NCBI GenBank assembly: GCA_029260135.1 | Contig: JAJDDV010000177.1 | Coordinates: forward strand, 1-55,498 | From: Phycisphaerae bacterium | GTDB taxonomy: Bacteria > Planctomycetota > Phycisphaerae > UBA1845 | Direction of reading: 5' to 3' | DNA length: 55,498 nucleotides | Shown: positions 44,851 through 53,471 of the stretch, piece after piece | How the letters are laid out: every line of letters begins with the position of its first letter | Numbering within the stretch: the stretch's first letter is position 1 | Position numbers and translations under genes: made by a program | The notes under the pieces: model-generated | The model's input: the letters and a program-made list of their open reading frames with translations, nothing else | Told to the model about the DNA's origin: nothing | Database searches by the model: none

Positions 44851-46094
44851 AGAAAAGCGGATTTCCATCCATCGTGATTGCCGGCGCAGCCCGGACACCC
44901 GTGGGTGTCAAATGCGGGACACTGAGCAACTTCTGTGCCGAGGATCTGGCGGTGTTCGCTTCGGAGGAGGCCATCCGGCGGAGCGGTATCGATCGTGCGC
45001 AGATCGACACGGTTGTGGGGGCCAATGTGTATCAGTACACGGCACCCGGGATGCAGGACATCTACTTTCCGCGCAATGTTTCTTTGCGTTGCCATTTGCG
45101 AACGGAGATCGGCGCGCTTCTCGTCCAGCGGATCTGCGGTTCCGGTTTGCAGACGGTGATGAACGGGTTTTCGCAGATCGCGTTGCCTTCGGTTGTTGAT
45201 GACACGAGGGTGTCGTTGTGTGTGGGTTCGGAGACGATGTCGCGGACGCCGCAGGTTATTCGGTCGCCGCGCACGGCGGCGAATTTCTGGGAGTTTGTCG
45301 AGGGGGGGACAGTGGAGGACACGCTGCTGGCGGGTTTGAACCACGACCTGGCCAATACGGCCATGATGATCACGGCGGATGAGTACGGGTCGCAGATGGG
45401 GGTGACGCGCCGTGACTGTGACGAGTTCGCGGAGCTCTCGCACCGGCGCGCCCGGGCGGCGAATCGCACCAGTCACTTCAACGGCGGCGACGGACTGCAG
45501 GGGATCTTCGCGATTGACGCGAAGGACCTGACGGGTCGGCCGGTCTATCTGGCGAAGGACGAGTGTCCGCGTCGCACGACGCTCGAGGTTCTCGAGAAGC
45601 TTCCCGGTTTCACGCCGAACAAGTTGGTCTCGCCGGGGAACGCGAGCGAGATCAGCGACGGTGCGGCGGGGCTGGTCATTGCGGATCGGCAGAAGGCAGA
45701 GGAACTCGGGTTGCCGAGTCGGTTCGAGGTGGCTGGTTTCGGCGTGGCGGGTGTAGAGCCGCGCGTGATGGGTCGCGGGCCTGTTCCGGCGATCGAGTTG
45801 GCGCTCGCGAAGGCGGGGATTGGACAGAAAGACGTCGGATTGTTCGAGATCAACGAGGCGTTCGCCGCGCAGTATCTGGGCGTCGAGCGTGAGATGAAAC
45901 TGGATCGTGAGATCACGAACGTCAACGGCGGCGCGATTGCGATCGGACATCCGCTGGCGGCCACCGGCGCGAGGATGCTGGTGGACTTGATGTACGAGAT
46001 GCAGCGCCGCGGCGTTCGCTATGGATGCGCGTCGGCGTGTATCGGCGGCGGTCAAGGGGCGGCTGTGGTAATTCGCGATACGGAGTCGAAGTAG
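44847..46094 (+). CDS. thiolase (acetyl-CoA acyltransferase)
   Basis: 415 residues with Cys97 in RICGSGLQT, NEAFAAQY, GGAIAIGHPLAATGAR and the second Cys in SACIGGGQG. The GTG start shares GTGA with the stop of the ligase fusion, so translation is coupled. It probably cleaves 3-oxopimelyl-CoA or a shorter 3-oxoacyl-CoA. Codon choice moves within this gene from C-ending to G/T-ending triplets, continuing to the end of the operon. Confidence 0.87.
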   Translation: MKKSGFPSIVIAGAARTPVGVKCGTLSNFCAEDLAVFASEEAIRRSGIDRAQIDTVVGANVYQYTAPGMQDIYFPRNVSLRCHLRTEIGALLVQRICGSGLQTVMNGFSQIALPSVVDDTRVSLCVGSETMSRTPQVIRSPRTAANFWEFVEGGTVEDTLLAGLNHDLANTAMMITADEYGSQMGVTRRDCDEFAELSHRRARAANRTSHFNGGDGLQGIFAIDAKDLTGRPVYLAKDECPRRTTLEVLEKLPGFTPNKLVSPGNASEISDGAAGLVIADRQKAEELGLPSRFEVAGFGVAGVEPRVMGRGPVPAIELALAKAGIGQKDVGLFEINEAFAAQYLGVEREMKLDREITNVNGGAIAIGHPLAATGARMLVDLMYEMQRRGVRYGCASACIGGGQGAAVVIRDTESK

Positions 46095-46116
46095 ACGAGG
46101 AATTGGCGGCCGGCGC

Positions 46117-46147
46117 ATGGCGGCGCTTCGCTTGGCCATGCCACCCG
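46117..46147. repeat. palindromic repeat GCATGGCGGCGCTTCGCTTGGCCATGCC
   Basis: The unit sits in the 90-base gap between thiolase and dehydrogenase genes. Its relatives at 11603, 11735 and 48873 share the GCGCTTCGC tip and the following CACCCGG. Confidence 0.6.
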
Positions 46148-46185
46148 GATACTCGGGTGGCCGGTTTTGGAATGGATGTGACGAC

Positions 46186-48696
46186 ATGAAACGAGCCTTT
46201 TCTTACGGTGACCGGTCGATCGATTCCGTTGTGGCGCGTGTGAACGAGATCCAGTGCGTGGCGCTGATCGGCGCGGGAACGATGGGGCAGGGGATCGCGA
46301 TCGATCTTCTCAACAAGACCGACTACGACCTGATTGTCGTCGACATTCAGCAGGAGGTTCTCGACCGGACGCGTTCGACGTTCGAGTCGTCGTGGGCGAA
46401 GCAGGTCAAGCAGCAGCGTCTTCGCGAAGAGGATGCCAAAGCGCTGTCGGCCCGCGTGACGTACACTCAAGACTACAAGGAGCTTCAGCGCGCCGACATT
46501 GTGTGGGAAGTGGCGACCGAGCGCGGCGAGATCAAGGGGAAGATCTTTGCGGCGCTGGAGGCGCACCTCGACCCGGAGCGGATTGCGGCGGTCTTTTCGA
46601 ATACGTCGTCGCACACGACGGCGGAACTGGCTGTGCTGTTCAAGTCGGAGGCGTTTCGCGAGAAGTTCCTGACGGTTCACGGGTATTTCCCGTTTGACGC
46701 GAACCGGTTGATCGACGTGATGAAGGGCAAGTACGCGTCGAACGAGACGTTCCAGTTGGGCGTCATCTTTGCAGATCAGATTCTCGAGAAGACGGTGGTC
46801 GCGCTGCCGGTCGATCATCACGGTTATATTACGGACCCGATCTTCCAGGCGATGGCGGCGATTATCTCGTGGGACGTGAAGCGCTCGCGCGACGTCGTTC
46901 AGCTCGGCGGGTTGTGGGACATGTTCACGGCCAATCCTTTCGTCGTACTCGATCAAACCGGGCACATGCCGTATTACGAGTCTTCGCGACACCTGGGCGA
47001 CGCGCTTCCCGAGACCGACCGATTACGGAGCCTGTACGATCGCGACGGGAAGCGGTATCCGGATTGGATCGCGACGTTGGAGAAGGCGGGACGCGGCGGA
47101 ATCAGCACTTCGGAGCGTCGGGGCTTCTATGGTTGGAGTGAAGGCGGTCGTCCAAAACCGACCACGGTGTTCGACCCGGAATCGGGCGACTATCAGCCGA
47201 TCGGCGAGATTTCGCGGAAGGATTTCTGGTCGTTCTACGAGGCGGCGGAACGCGATCGGCGGGCGGGGAAGATCAAGAGCGCGGACTCGCTGGTTCATGT
47301 GGCCTGTGCCGACGACGCCGGAGGTCGGGCGTTCCGTCGTTATGCCCTGCCGCTTTGTCTCTACGCGTTGGACATGATTCAGGACGGGATCGCGACGCCG
47401 GGGCAGATCAACATCTCGACGCGGGCGGGACTGCGGTACAAGGTCGGATTGATCGAGGTGATCGATGCGTTGATTGCGCATCTGACGCTGGACGGCGTGA
47501 TCGAACTGGTTCGTCGCGCACGCGACGAGAACGCTGACGATCCGCACATGTTGGGTATGCTCGACGTGGATGGCGAGATCGGGCCGCGTAAAGGCAAACC
47601 ATGTCTGCTACACGAACTGAAGAAGCGAAATCTCACGCGCCTCCTGGGGTATGGACGGTTCTATCGCACGCCGGTGGCTGAGCTGGATCTGGCGAGCGGA
47701 ACGTATCGAGGTAGCTATCTGGACCTGCGGTTCCACGAGCCGTCGTCGCGTGATCGCGTGGCGAGCATCGTGTTCAACAATCCTCTTCGCGGCAATGTGT
47801 TCAATCACGCCAATATCGATCAGCTCGGTCACGCGTTCAGTCGGGTGTTGAAGCTGCACCGTGAGGGAAGATGCGGGGCGGTGCTCTTCACGGCGGCGGG
47901 CGGCGGGATGCGCATGCTCGGTGCAGACGCGCGAGAGTTCAATCGCGGCTGGTTCGAGCGTGACAAGGGTTATGTTCCTTTGAGTGAAGATGAGGCTGCG
48001 GCTTCGAGTCGAAACGGCGTGGGTCTGTTCCGGCTGATTCAGAAGAGCCCGGTGGCGACGATGGCCGTGTTCGGGGAGAAGTGGGGCGGTGGAGCGGAGT
48101 TTACCTACTTCCTCGATCTTCGGTATGACGTTCGGGCGGAGGGGTTCGTGTTCGATACGCTCGAGCGCCGGACGGTCTGGCAGAAGAAGAACACCTACAA
48201 TCAGCCGGAATTGGATTATGCGATTCTGCCGGGGTTCGGGGCTGCGGGTGAGTTGAAGCGTCTGGGGATGGGCGATTCGGTGATCTTCGAGATTTTCGAC
48301 CAGGGCATGACGGCGGATCGCGCGTACGACTCGGGTGTGAGCAACGGCGTGTTTGATGATGAGTTGGAGGCGCTGCGCCGGGGATATGAACGGGCGCGCA
48401 ACATGGCCAAGGATGCACCGTACTCTCGAGCGCTGTTTAAACAGGAGCTTGCGCGAGGCACGGACGACGAGGCGCTGGCGAAGGAGACGGGAGAGACGTT
48501 CAACCCTCGGAAGAACCCGTACATCAAAACGGGATTGCTCGCGCTGCTCGATCGTGGCGCCCGGGGTCCGAAGATGGACTACTCGTGCGTGGACACGGCG
48601 CTGCCGGGTTGGGGATATCCGACGGAGAACGGTGTCGCTGAGATGGACGCCGTTGAAGAGGCGGGCGGCGGTGCTTCGGGTGCCGCCGGGTCGTAA
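46186..48696 (+). CDS. 3-hydroxyacyl-CoA dehydrogenase / enoyl-CoA hydratase-like fusion
   Basis: 836 residues. Residues about 22-310 are a 3-hydroxyacyl-CoA dehydrogenase NAD domain with GAGTMGQG (29-36) and FSNTSSHTTAELA; the second dehydrogenase domain runs to about 500. The end, from about 520, is crotonase-like (SIVFNNPLRGNVFNHANI, EKWGGGAEFTYFLDLRYDV). This order is the reverse of FadB, where the hydratase comes first. It most likely oxidises 3-hydroxypimelyl-CoA and may also dehydrate or hydrate. The ATG at 46186 avoids reading through the palindrome used by an earlier ATG. The C-terminal tail is Gly/Ala-rich. Confidence 0.78.
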   Translation: MKRAFSYGDRSIDSVVARVNEIQCVALIGAGTMGQGIAIDLLNKTDYDLIVVDIQQEVLDRTRSTFESSWAKQVKQQRLREEDAKALSARVTYTQDYKELQRADIVWEVATERGEIKGKIFAALEAHLDPERIAAVFSNTSSHTTAELAVLFKSEAFREKFLTVHGYFPFDANRLIDVMKGKYASNETFQLGVIFADQILEKTVVALPVDHHGYITDPIFQAMAAIISWDVKRSRDVVQLGGLWDMFTANPFVVLDQTGHMPYYESSRHLGDALPETDRLRSLYDRDGKRYPDWIATLEKAGRGGISTSERRGFYGWSEGGRPKPTTVFDPESGDYQPIGEISRKDFWSFYEAAERDRRAGKIKSADSLVHVACADDAGGRAFRRYALPLCLYALDMIQDGIATPGQINISTRAGLRYKVGLIEVIDALIAHLTLDGVIELVRRARDENADDPHMLGMLDVDGEIGPRKGKPCLLHELKKRNLTRLLGYGRFYRTPVAELDLASGTYRGSYLDLRFHEPSSRDRVASIVFNNPLRGNVFNHANIDQLGHAFSRVLKLHREGRCGAVLFTAAGGGMRMLGADAREFNRGWFERDKGYVPLSEDEAAASSRNGVGLFRLIQKSPVATMAVFGEKWGGGAEFTYFLDLRYDVRAEGFVFDTLERRTVWQKKNTYNQPELDYAILPGFGAAGELKRLGMGDSVIFEIFDQGMTADRAYDSGVSNGVFDDELEALRRGYERARNMAKDAPYSRALFKQELARGTDDEALAKETGETFNPRKNPYIKTGLLALLDRGARGPKMDYSCVDTALPGWGYPTENGVAEMDAVEEAGGGASGAAGS

Positions 48697-49007
48697 GTTG
48701 AGTCGGGCCGAAGAGATCTGAAGAGAGAGTTACGGGAGGTGAACCTCCCGGGGTGGTCGGGTAGAGCGCTTGGCCGGCGTGCTTCGCGGATCGTCGAGAT
48801 TCGTACGGCGGATCCCAATGTCAGGCCGGGCGTCCGCGCTGGCGGGCGAACCGATTGGTCTCAGGTGCGAATGCATGGCGGCGCTTCGCTCAGCCATGCC
48901 ACCCGGCTGCACGACGGGCTCTAGGTTGGTGTTTGCGTGAGAGAGGAATCGGCGGTTGTCGGCGGAAGGCTGATGGTGCCGTTGTGGAATGCGTTAGGAG
49001 AATCGGT
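48697..49007. other. spacer inside the operon with a palindromic repeat
   Basis: It contains GGGAGGTGAACCTCCC (48733-48748), a short perfect hairpin, and the repeat at 48873-48905. No gene is seen. The AGGAG site before bcrC is at the right end. Confidence 0.5.
48873..48905. repeat. palindromic repeat, same family as 46117
   Basis: GCATGGCGGCGCTTCGCTCA is followed by GCCATGCCACCCGG, an imperfect hairpin. Confidence 0.6.
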
Positions 49008-50162
49008 GTGATCATCGACCAGACGGTTGAACAATGTCGGGACGTATTGGATCTCATGCCGGGCGAGGCGATTGCGCGCGCTCGGGAGAAGCATCCGGGC
49101 ATCAAGGGTTTCGGTGTGTTTCCGGTGTATGCCCCGGTGGAGATCATCCATGCGGCTGGATTGATGCCGGTGGGGATGTTCGGGGCTGGGAACAAGGTGG
49201 AGATTTCGCACGCCGATTCACGATTCCAGTCGTTCATCTGCTCGATTGCGAAGAGCACGCTCGAGCTGTTTCTGCGGGGCGATATGGAGGACTTCGTCGG
49301 TGCGGTGTTCAGCTCGATCTGCGATGTGGCGAGGAATCTCTCGAGTGTTGTTCACCGCAACGCGCCGAACATCTACGTCGAGTATCTGCACCTGCCACAG
49401 AGTCGCATCAGCGATGCGACGGTGGCGTATACGCGGATGGAGTTCGAGCGTTTTCGCAAGAATCTCTCGCACCATTTGGGGCGTCCAATCGGCAACGATG
49501 CGATCGCCCACAGCATTGGGCTTTACAACAAGGTCCGGCGTTTGACGCGTGAGTTGTATCAGCATCGCAAAGAGCGTCCCGGATCGATCGCGGCGTCGGA
49601 ACTCTACGCGGTCGTTCAGGCGGGGACGCGGATCATGCCGGAAGAGTTCATCGTGCTGTTGGAGCCGTTCGTGGAGGCGGTGAAGCAGCGCGAGGTTCAC
49701 GAGCGCGACTGTGTAAATGTGGTCATCGAGGGGGCGTTCTGTGAGCAGATGCCGCTGGGGCTGATCGACGTGATCGAGGCGGCCGGGTGTCAGGTCAAGG
49801 ATGACGATCTGGCGGTAGGGTGGCGCTTGTTCGAGGACGATGTTTCGACGGAGGGGAACGGGACGGCGGCGCTGGCGGATGCCTATTTGTCGCGGACGGT
49901 TTACACCTCGGTTCGTCATGACGGCGATCAACCTCGCACGGAAGGGCTGGTTCGCCGGATGAAGGACGCCGGGAGCGAGGCCGTGATTTTCGCACCGGCG
50001 AAGTTCTGCGAGCCGGCGCTGCTCGACTATGTGATGTTTCGCCAGCGGTTGGAGAAGGACAACATCGCGCATCTGAAGGTCGAGTTCGAGGAGAAGATGT
50101 GGACGTTCGAATCGGCTCGAACGGAGATGGAGACGTTTGCGGAGTCGATGTTGTTTGACTAG
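49008..50162 (+). CDS. bcrC: benzoyl-CoA reductase subunit C
   Basis: 384 residues of the BcrC/BzdN type, one half of the heterodimeric dearomatising component that binds benzoyl-CoA and holds [4Fe-4S] clusters. Candidate ligands are Cys78 (QSFICSIAKS), Cys105 (SSICDVARN) and the Cys of PAKFCEPALLDY. AGGAG precedes the GTG start; earlier in-frame starts would run through a repeat. It is followed by bcrB, bcrA and bcrD in the order known from class I ATP-dependent reductases. Reaction: two-electron reduction of benzoyl-CoA to the 1,5-diene, driven by ATP. Confidence 0.88.
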   Translation: MIIDQTVEQCRDVLDLMPGEAIARAREKHPGIKGFGVFPVYAPVEIIHAAGLMPVGMFGAGNKVEISHADSRFQSFICSIAKSTLELFLRGDMEDFVGAVFSSICDVARNLSSVVHRNAPNIYVEYLHLPQSRISDATVAYTRMEFERFRKNLSHHLGRPIGNDAIAHSIGLYNKVRRLTRELYQHRKERPGSIAASELYAVVQAGTRIMPEEFIVLLEPFVEAVKQREVHERDCVNVVIEGAFCEQMPLGLIDVIEAAGCQVKDDDLAVGWRLFEDDVSTEGNGTAALADAYLSRTVYTSVRHDGDQPRTEGLVRRMKDAGSEAVIFAPAKFCEPALLDYVMFRQRLEKDNIAHLKVEFEEKMWTFESARTEMETFAESMLFD

Positions 50163-50250
50163 AGCAAGCTCTATTTCAGTGTAGCGTCTTGAACGACCGC
50201 GCACGCGGGAAACGTGCTACTTTCCCCGCTCCACTTGGGCGTTACACGCA
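50161..50250. repeat. about 90-bp dispersed repeat, copy B
   Basis: It begins AGAGCAAGCTCTATTTCAG directly at the bcrC stop and matches copy A at 17869. It is followed by CACCGGTTGAAAACCGGTG (50268-50290), identical to the core at 11643, and then GGCGGGTTTGAATCCGCC (50296-50313). Confidence 0.6.
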
Positions 50251-50397
50251 AGAGGGCCGGCGTGTCGCCCACCGGTTGAAAACCGGTGCCACACAGGCGG
50301 GTTTGAATCCGCCGGCGGCTTAGCGCAGGGCGAGTTCGCGCAGGCTGATGCCTGCGGCTCGGATGGAGAGAGAGAACAGGGTTTAGAGAGGATTATC

Positions 50398-51672
50398 ATG
50401 CGAACGGACGTGGCCGACACCAAGGATTATCGCGGAAGAGTGCACGACCTGTCCCGCAACATCATGACGGACTGGATGACGCAGTTGAAGGATGCGACGC
50501 AGACGAACGTTCCTTCGGCGTATCTGATGATCAGCGGGAACTGCGTCGAGATCCTGCGATGTTTCGACATTCTTCCGGTTTTCCCGGAGATCAACGCGCT
50601 GCAGCTCGCGATTCGCAAGCAGTCGCTTCCTTACATCATCAAGAGTGAGGAGATCGGCTACGCGTCGGACAACTGCGCGTATGTCAAGGCGGATATCGGT
50701 TACACGATGTGCGGCGGCGTGGGGCAGGACGGGAGTTCGCCGACGCCTTCTCTGATCGTCTGCAACTTCGTCGGGTGCAACGTCTACATCAAGTGGTTCG
50801 AGCACTGTGCGAGCATGATGGACGTGCCGATGGTCATGCTGGACATTCCGTTCGTGCGAGACGGTCAGGCGAGCGCCGAGGACCTGAAGTATGTTCTGGC
50901 CCAGCTCAAGGATCTGATCAAACGCTGCGAGGAGTTAACGGGCAAGAAGTTCGACATCGACCGTTTGCGTGAGATTGTGGCGCACTCGGCCCGTGCGGAG
51001 GAGGGTTGGAGCCGCAGCAAGGATTTGTGCAAACATCGCCCGGCGCCGTTCGATTCGTATTTTGACAGCATCAACATGATGGGGCCGATCAACGCGCTTC
51101 GCGGAACGAAAGAAGCGGCGGACTTCTTCGATGAAGTGGCTGCGCATTACGCGAAGATGGTCGAGGAGGGGATCGGGGTTGCGGACGAGGAGAAATTCCG
51201 GACGGTGGTGGAGGGACCTCCACCGTATCCATACTATCGCAGTTTCCGGAATCTGTTCGAGGCGTGGGGCGCGGTGGCGGTTCAGAGTACGTATTCGACG
51301 GTCGGTGGGACATGGGAGTTCGGCTTCCGTCACGACCCGGATCGTCCGCTGGAGAGCATCGCGGAGCAGATGATCACGCACAACTTGTGCAATCGATCGT
51401 TGTTGGATCGGTACGACCAGATTCGCTCGTACGTGGATGACTGGAAGGCCGACGCGTTGATCATTCACAGCATCAAGAGCTGTCGTCTCTTTTCCGCCGG
51501 GCAGGGCGACATGCGTGAGTATTTCACGAAGGAATTGGGCGTGCCGACGCTGATGGTGGAGTCCGACCTGGAGGACCCGCGCTATTACGCGGAGGCGCAG
51601 ATGAAGAACCGGATCGACGCCTTCTTCGAGGCGCTGCAATACAAGCGCATGCGTCAGGAGGCGGGAGCGTGA
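50398..51672 (+). CDS. bcrB: benzoyl-CoA reductase subunit B
   Basis: 424 residues of the BcrB type, partner of BcrC in the substrate-reducing component. Signature stretches are [19 protein letters not shown] (Cys93), [20 protein letters not shown] and [20 protein letters not shown], which carry the likely Fe-S cysteines. AGAGAGG lies before the ATG. Its stop overlaps the bcrA GTG by four bases. The 39359 gene is a paralog of this one. Confidence 0.9.
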   Translation: MRTDVADTKDYRGRVHDLSRNIMTDWMTQLKDATQTNVPSAYLMISGNCVEILRCFDILPVFPEINALQLAIRKQSLPYIIKSEEIGYASDNCAYVKADIGYTMCGGVGQDGSSPTPSLIVCNFVGCNVYIKWFEHCASMMDVPMVMLDIPFVRDGQASAEDLKYVLAQLKDLIKRCEELTGKKFDIDRLREIVAHSARAEEGWSRSKDLCKHRPAPFDSYFDSINMMGPINALRGTKEAADFFDEVAAHYAKMVEEGIGVADEEKFRTVVEGPPPYPYYRSFRNLFEAWGAVAVQSTYSTVGGTWEFGFRHDPDRPLESIAEQMITHNLCNRSLLDRYDQIRSYVDDWKADALIIHSIKSCRLFSAGQGDMREYFTKELGVPTLMVESDLEDPRYYAEAQMKNRIDAFFEALQYKRMRQEAGA

Positions 51673-52514
51673 AGACGATGAAATATGCCGCAGGGATTGA
51701 TGTCGGAAGTACGCAGACCAAGGCGGTGCTGCTCGACGCGTCGCGCGCGATCGCTGCGAAGGCGCTGATCGACACGGGTGCGAATGTGAAGCGAGCCGGT
51801 CAGCGGGCGTTGGACGCGCTCTTGGAGGCGTCGGGTGTGGCGCGCAGCGATGTGGGCTTCGTGGTAGGGACGGGCTACGGTCGGTACAAGATCGAAGCCG
51901 GGGACACGCAGGTGACGGAGATTTCGTGTCACGCGCGCGGCGCTCAAATGATGTATCCCGCCACACGTACTGTGATTGACATGGGCGGTCAGGATACGAA
52001 GGCGATCAAGGTGGGACCTGAGGGCGACGTGGCCGACTTTTGCATGAACGACAAGTGCGCCGCAGGCACGGGTCGGTTTCTCGCGGGCGCGGCCGATGTC
52101 CTCGGATTGAGTCTGGACGAGATTGGTGAGATCTCGCTCAAGGGGACCCGGCCGGTTCGGTTGACGAGTGTTTGTACGGTCTTCGTCGAGTCGGACATTT
52201 TGAGTCACCTGGCGCAGAACCAGAAGGTGGAGGACATTCTGGCGGGCGTTCATCAGGCGATCGCGGCCCGGACGATCGGTCTCGTTCGTCGGACGGGGAT
52301 GGAAGATGAAGTGACGTTTACGGGCGGTGTTGCACGGAACATCGGGATGGTTCGGGCGTTGGAAGAGAAGCTGGGGACGTCGCTGAATTACAGTGACGAA
52401 TCGCACCATATCGGTGCGTTTGGGGCGGCGCTCTTTGCCGTTGACCATCTGCTGGCGTCGGAGCAGGGTCAGATTCCGGCGGAACCGCAACCGACGGAGT
52501 GGGTGGACGAGTAA
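51669..52514 (+). CDS. bcrA: benzoyl-CoA reductase ATPase subunit (BcrA/BzdP position)
   Basis: 281 residues of ASKHA ATPase: [21 protein letters not shown] (104-111), and the Fe-S cysteines Cys130 ([11 protein letters not shown]) and Cys169 (TSVCTVF). The subunit hydrolyses ATP to push electrons into BcrBC. At 281 residues it lacks the extra length I recall for Thauera BcrA (about 440) and is closer to the shorter Azoarcus (Bzd) form. GTG start, coupled to bcrB. Confidence 0.88.
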   Translation: MKTMKYAAGIDVGSTQTKAVLLDASRAIAAKALIDTGANVKRAGQRALDALLEASGVARSDVGFVVGTGYGRYKIEAGDTQVTEISCHARGAQMMYPATRTVIDMGGQDTKAIKVGPEGDVADFCMNDKCAAGTGRFLAGAADVLGLSLDEIGEISLKGTRPVRLTSVCTVFVESDILSHLAQNQKVEDILAGVHQAIAARTIGLVRRTGMEDEVTFTGGVARNIGMVRALEEKLGTSLNYSDESHHIGAFGAALFAVDHLLASEQGQIPAEPQPTEWVDE

Positions 52515-52607
52515 CGATCGCGGGTTTTGGACCGATCGGTGCAGGGAACGGAAAGGCTGGAAGAACCACCGGCGTCGACACCAGGCTGGGATTGAAAGGA
52601 AACGGGT

Positions 52608-53429
52608 GTGGCATACATAGCGGGCATTGATCTTGGAAGCGGGGCGACCAAGACGGTCATCATCGATGAAGACCGGAAGATCTTGGGTCGTGGGAGCGCA
52701 CGGACGCAGGCGGATTTCGGCGTTGTGGCTGAGCAGTCACTGACGGCGGCGTGCGAGGAAGCGAAGATTCGCCCGGAGGCGATTGTCTACAAGGCGGCGA
52801 CGGGGCTGGGACGTTACAGTCTTGCGGATCGCGACATTCAGATTACCGATCTTACGTGTGGTGCGCGCGGCGCGCACGCGCTGTTTCCGGAAGCACGCTT
52901 CGTGCTCGATATGGGCGCGCAGAGCACACGGGCCATTTCGTTGCGTGACGGGGGAAAAGTCAAGGCGTTTCGCACGAACGAGAAGTGCGCGGCGGGCAGC
53001 GGCGGTTTTCTTCAGCGGATCGCTCGCTATCTGGAACTCGAGCTGGAAGACATTGGCAGGGTCTCGCTGGAGGCGAAAGACCCGCAGCCGATCAGCAGTG
53101 TTTGCGCGGTTCTGGCAGAATCGGAGATCATCAACCATGTTTCCGAGGGCAAGACCGTTCCGGATATTATCCGGGGCGCTCATGACTCGTTGGCGGAGCG
53201 CAGCTTGGGGCAGCTCCGCATGGTGGGGTACGAGGATTCCGTCGTGTTCATCGGCGGGGTGGCGCTGCAGGCGGGGATGGTCGAGGCGTGTCGCCAGCTC
53301 TTCGAGGGAACGCTTCATGTTCCGGAATCACCGTCGCATATCGTTGCGTATGGCGCGGCTATCTTGGGGCTGCAACGGTATCACAAGCGTGTGTGCGACG
53401 CCGACGCGGTGGCGACGGCGGGTCGTTGA
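52608..53429 (+). CDS. bcrD: benzoyl-CoA reductase ATPase subunit (BcrD/BzdQ position)
   Basis: 273 residues with GIDLGSGATKTV, Cys127 in NEKCAAGSGGF and Cys166 in SSVCAVLAES, the bridging-cluster cysteines. The usual GGQD motif reads DMGAQST (101-107), so this subunit may differ in nucleotide handling from its partner. AAGGA precedes the GTG start. It is the last gene of the operon and converges on the 53472 gene, with 42 bases between them and no clear terminator. Confidence 0.86.
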   Translation: MAYIAGIDLGSGATKTVIIDEDRKILGRGSARTQADFGVVAEQSLTAACEEAKIRPEAIVYKAATGLGRYSLADRDIQITDLTCGARGAHALFPEARFVLDMGAQSTRAISLRDGGKVKAFRTNEKCAAGSGGFLQRIARYLELELEDIGRVSLEAKDPQPISSVCAVLAESEIINHVSEGKTVPDIIRGAHDSLAERSLGQLRMVGYEDSVVFIGGVALQAGMVEACRQLFEGTLHVPESPSHIVAYGAAILGLQRYHKRVCDADAVATAGR

Positions 53430-53471
53430 GGTTGCACGCGGCGGTTGGGCTCCGCGCGATGGTGCGGCGCT

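Noticed and set aside
44808..46187. Long minus-strand frame opposite the second thiolase
   Set aside because: Shadow frame with Arg/His-rich content; the thiolase motifs are on the plus strand.
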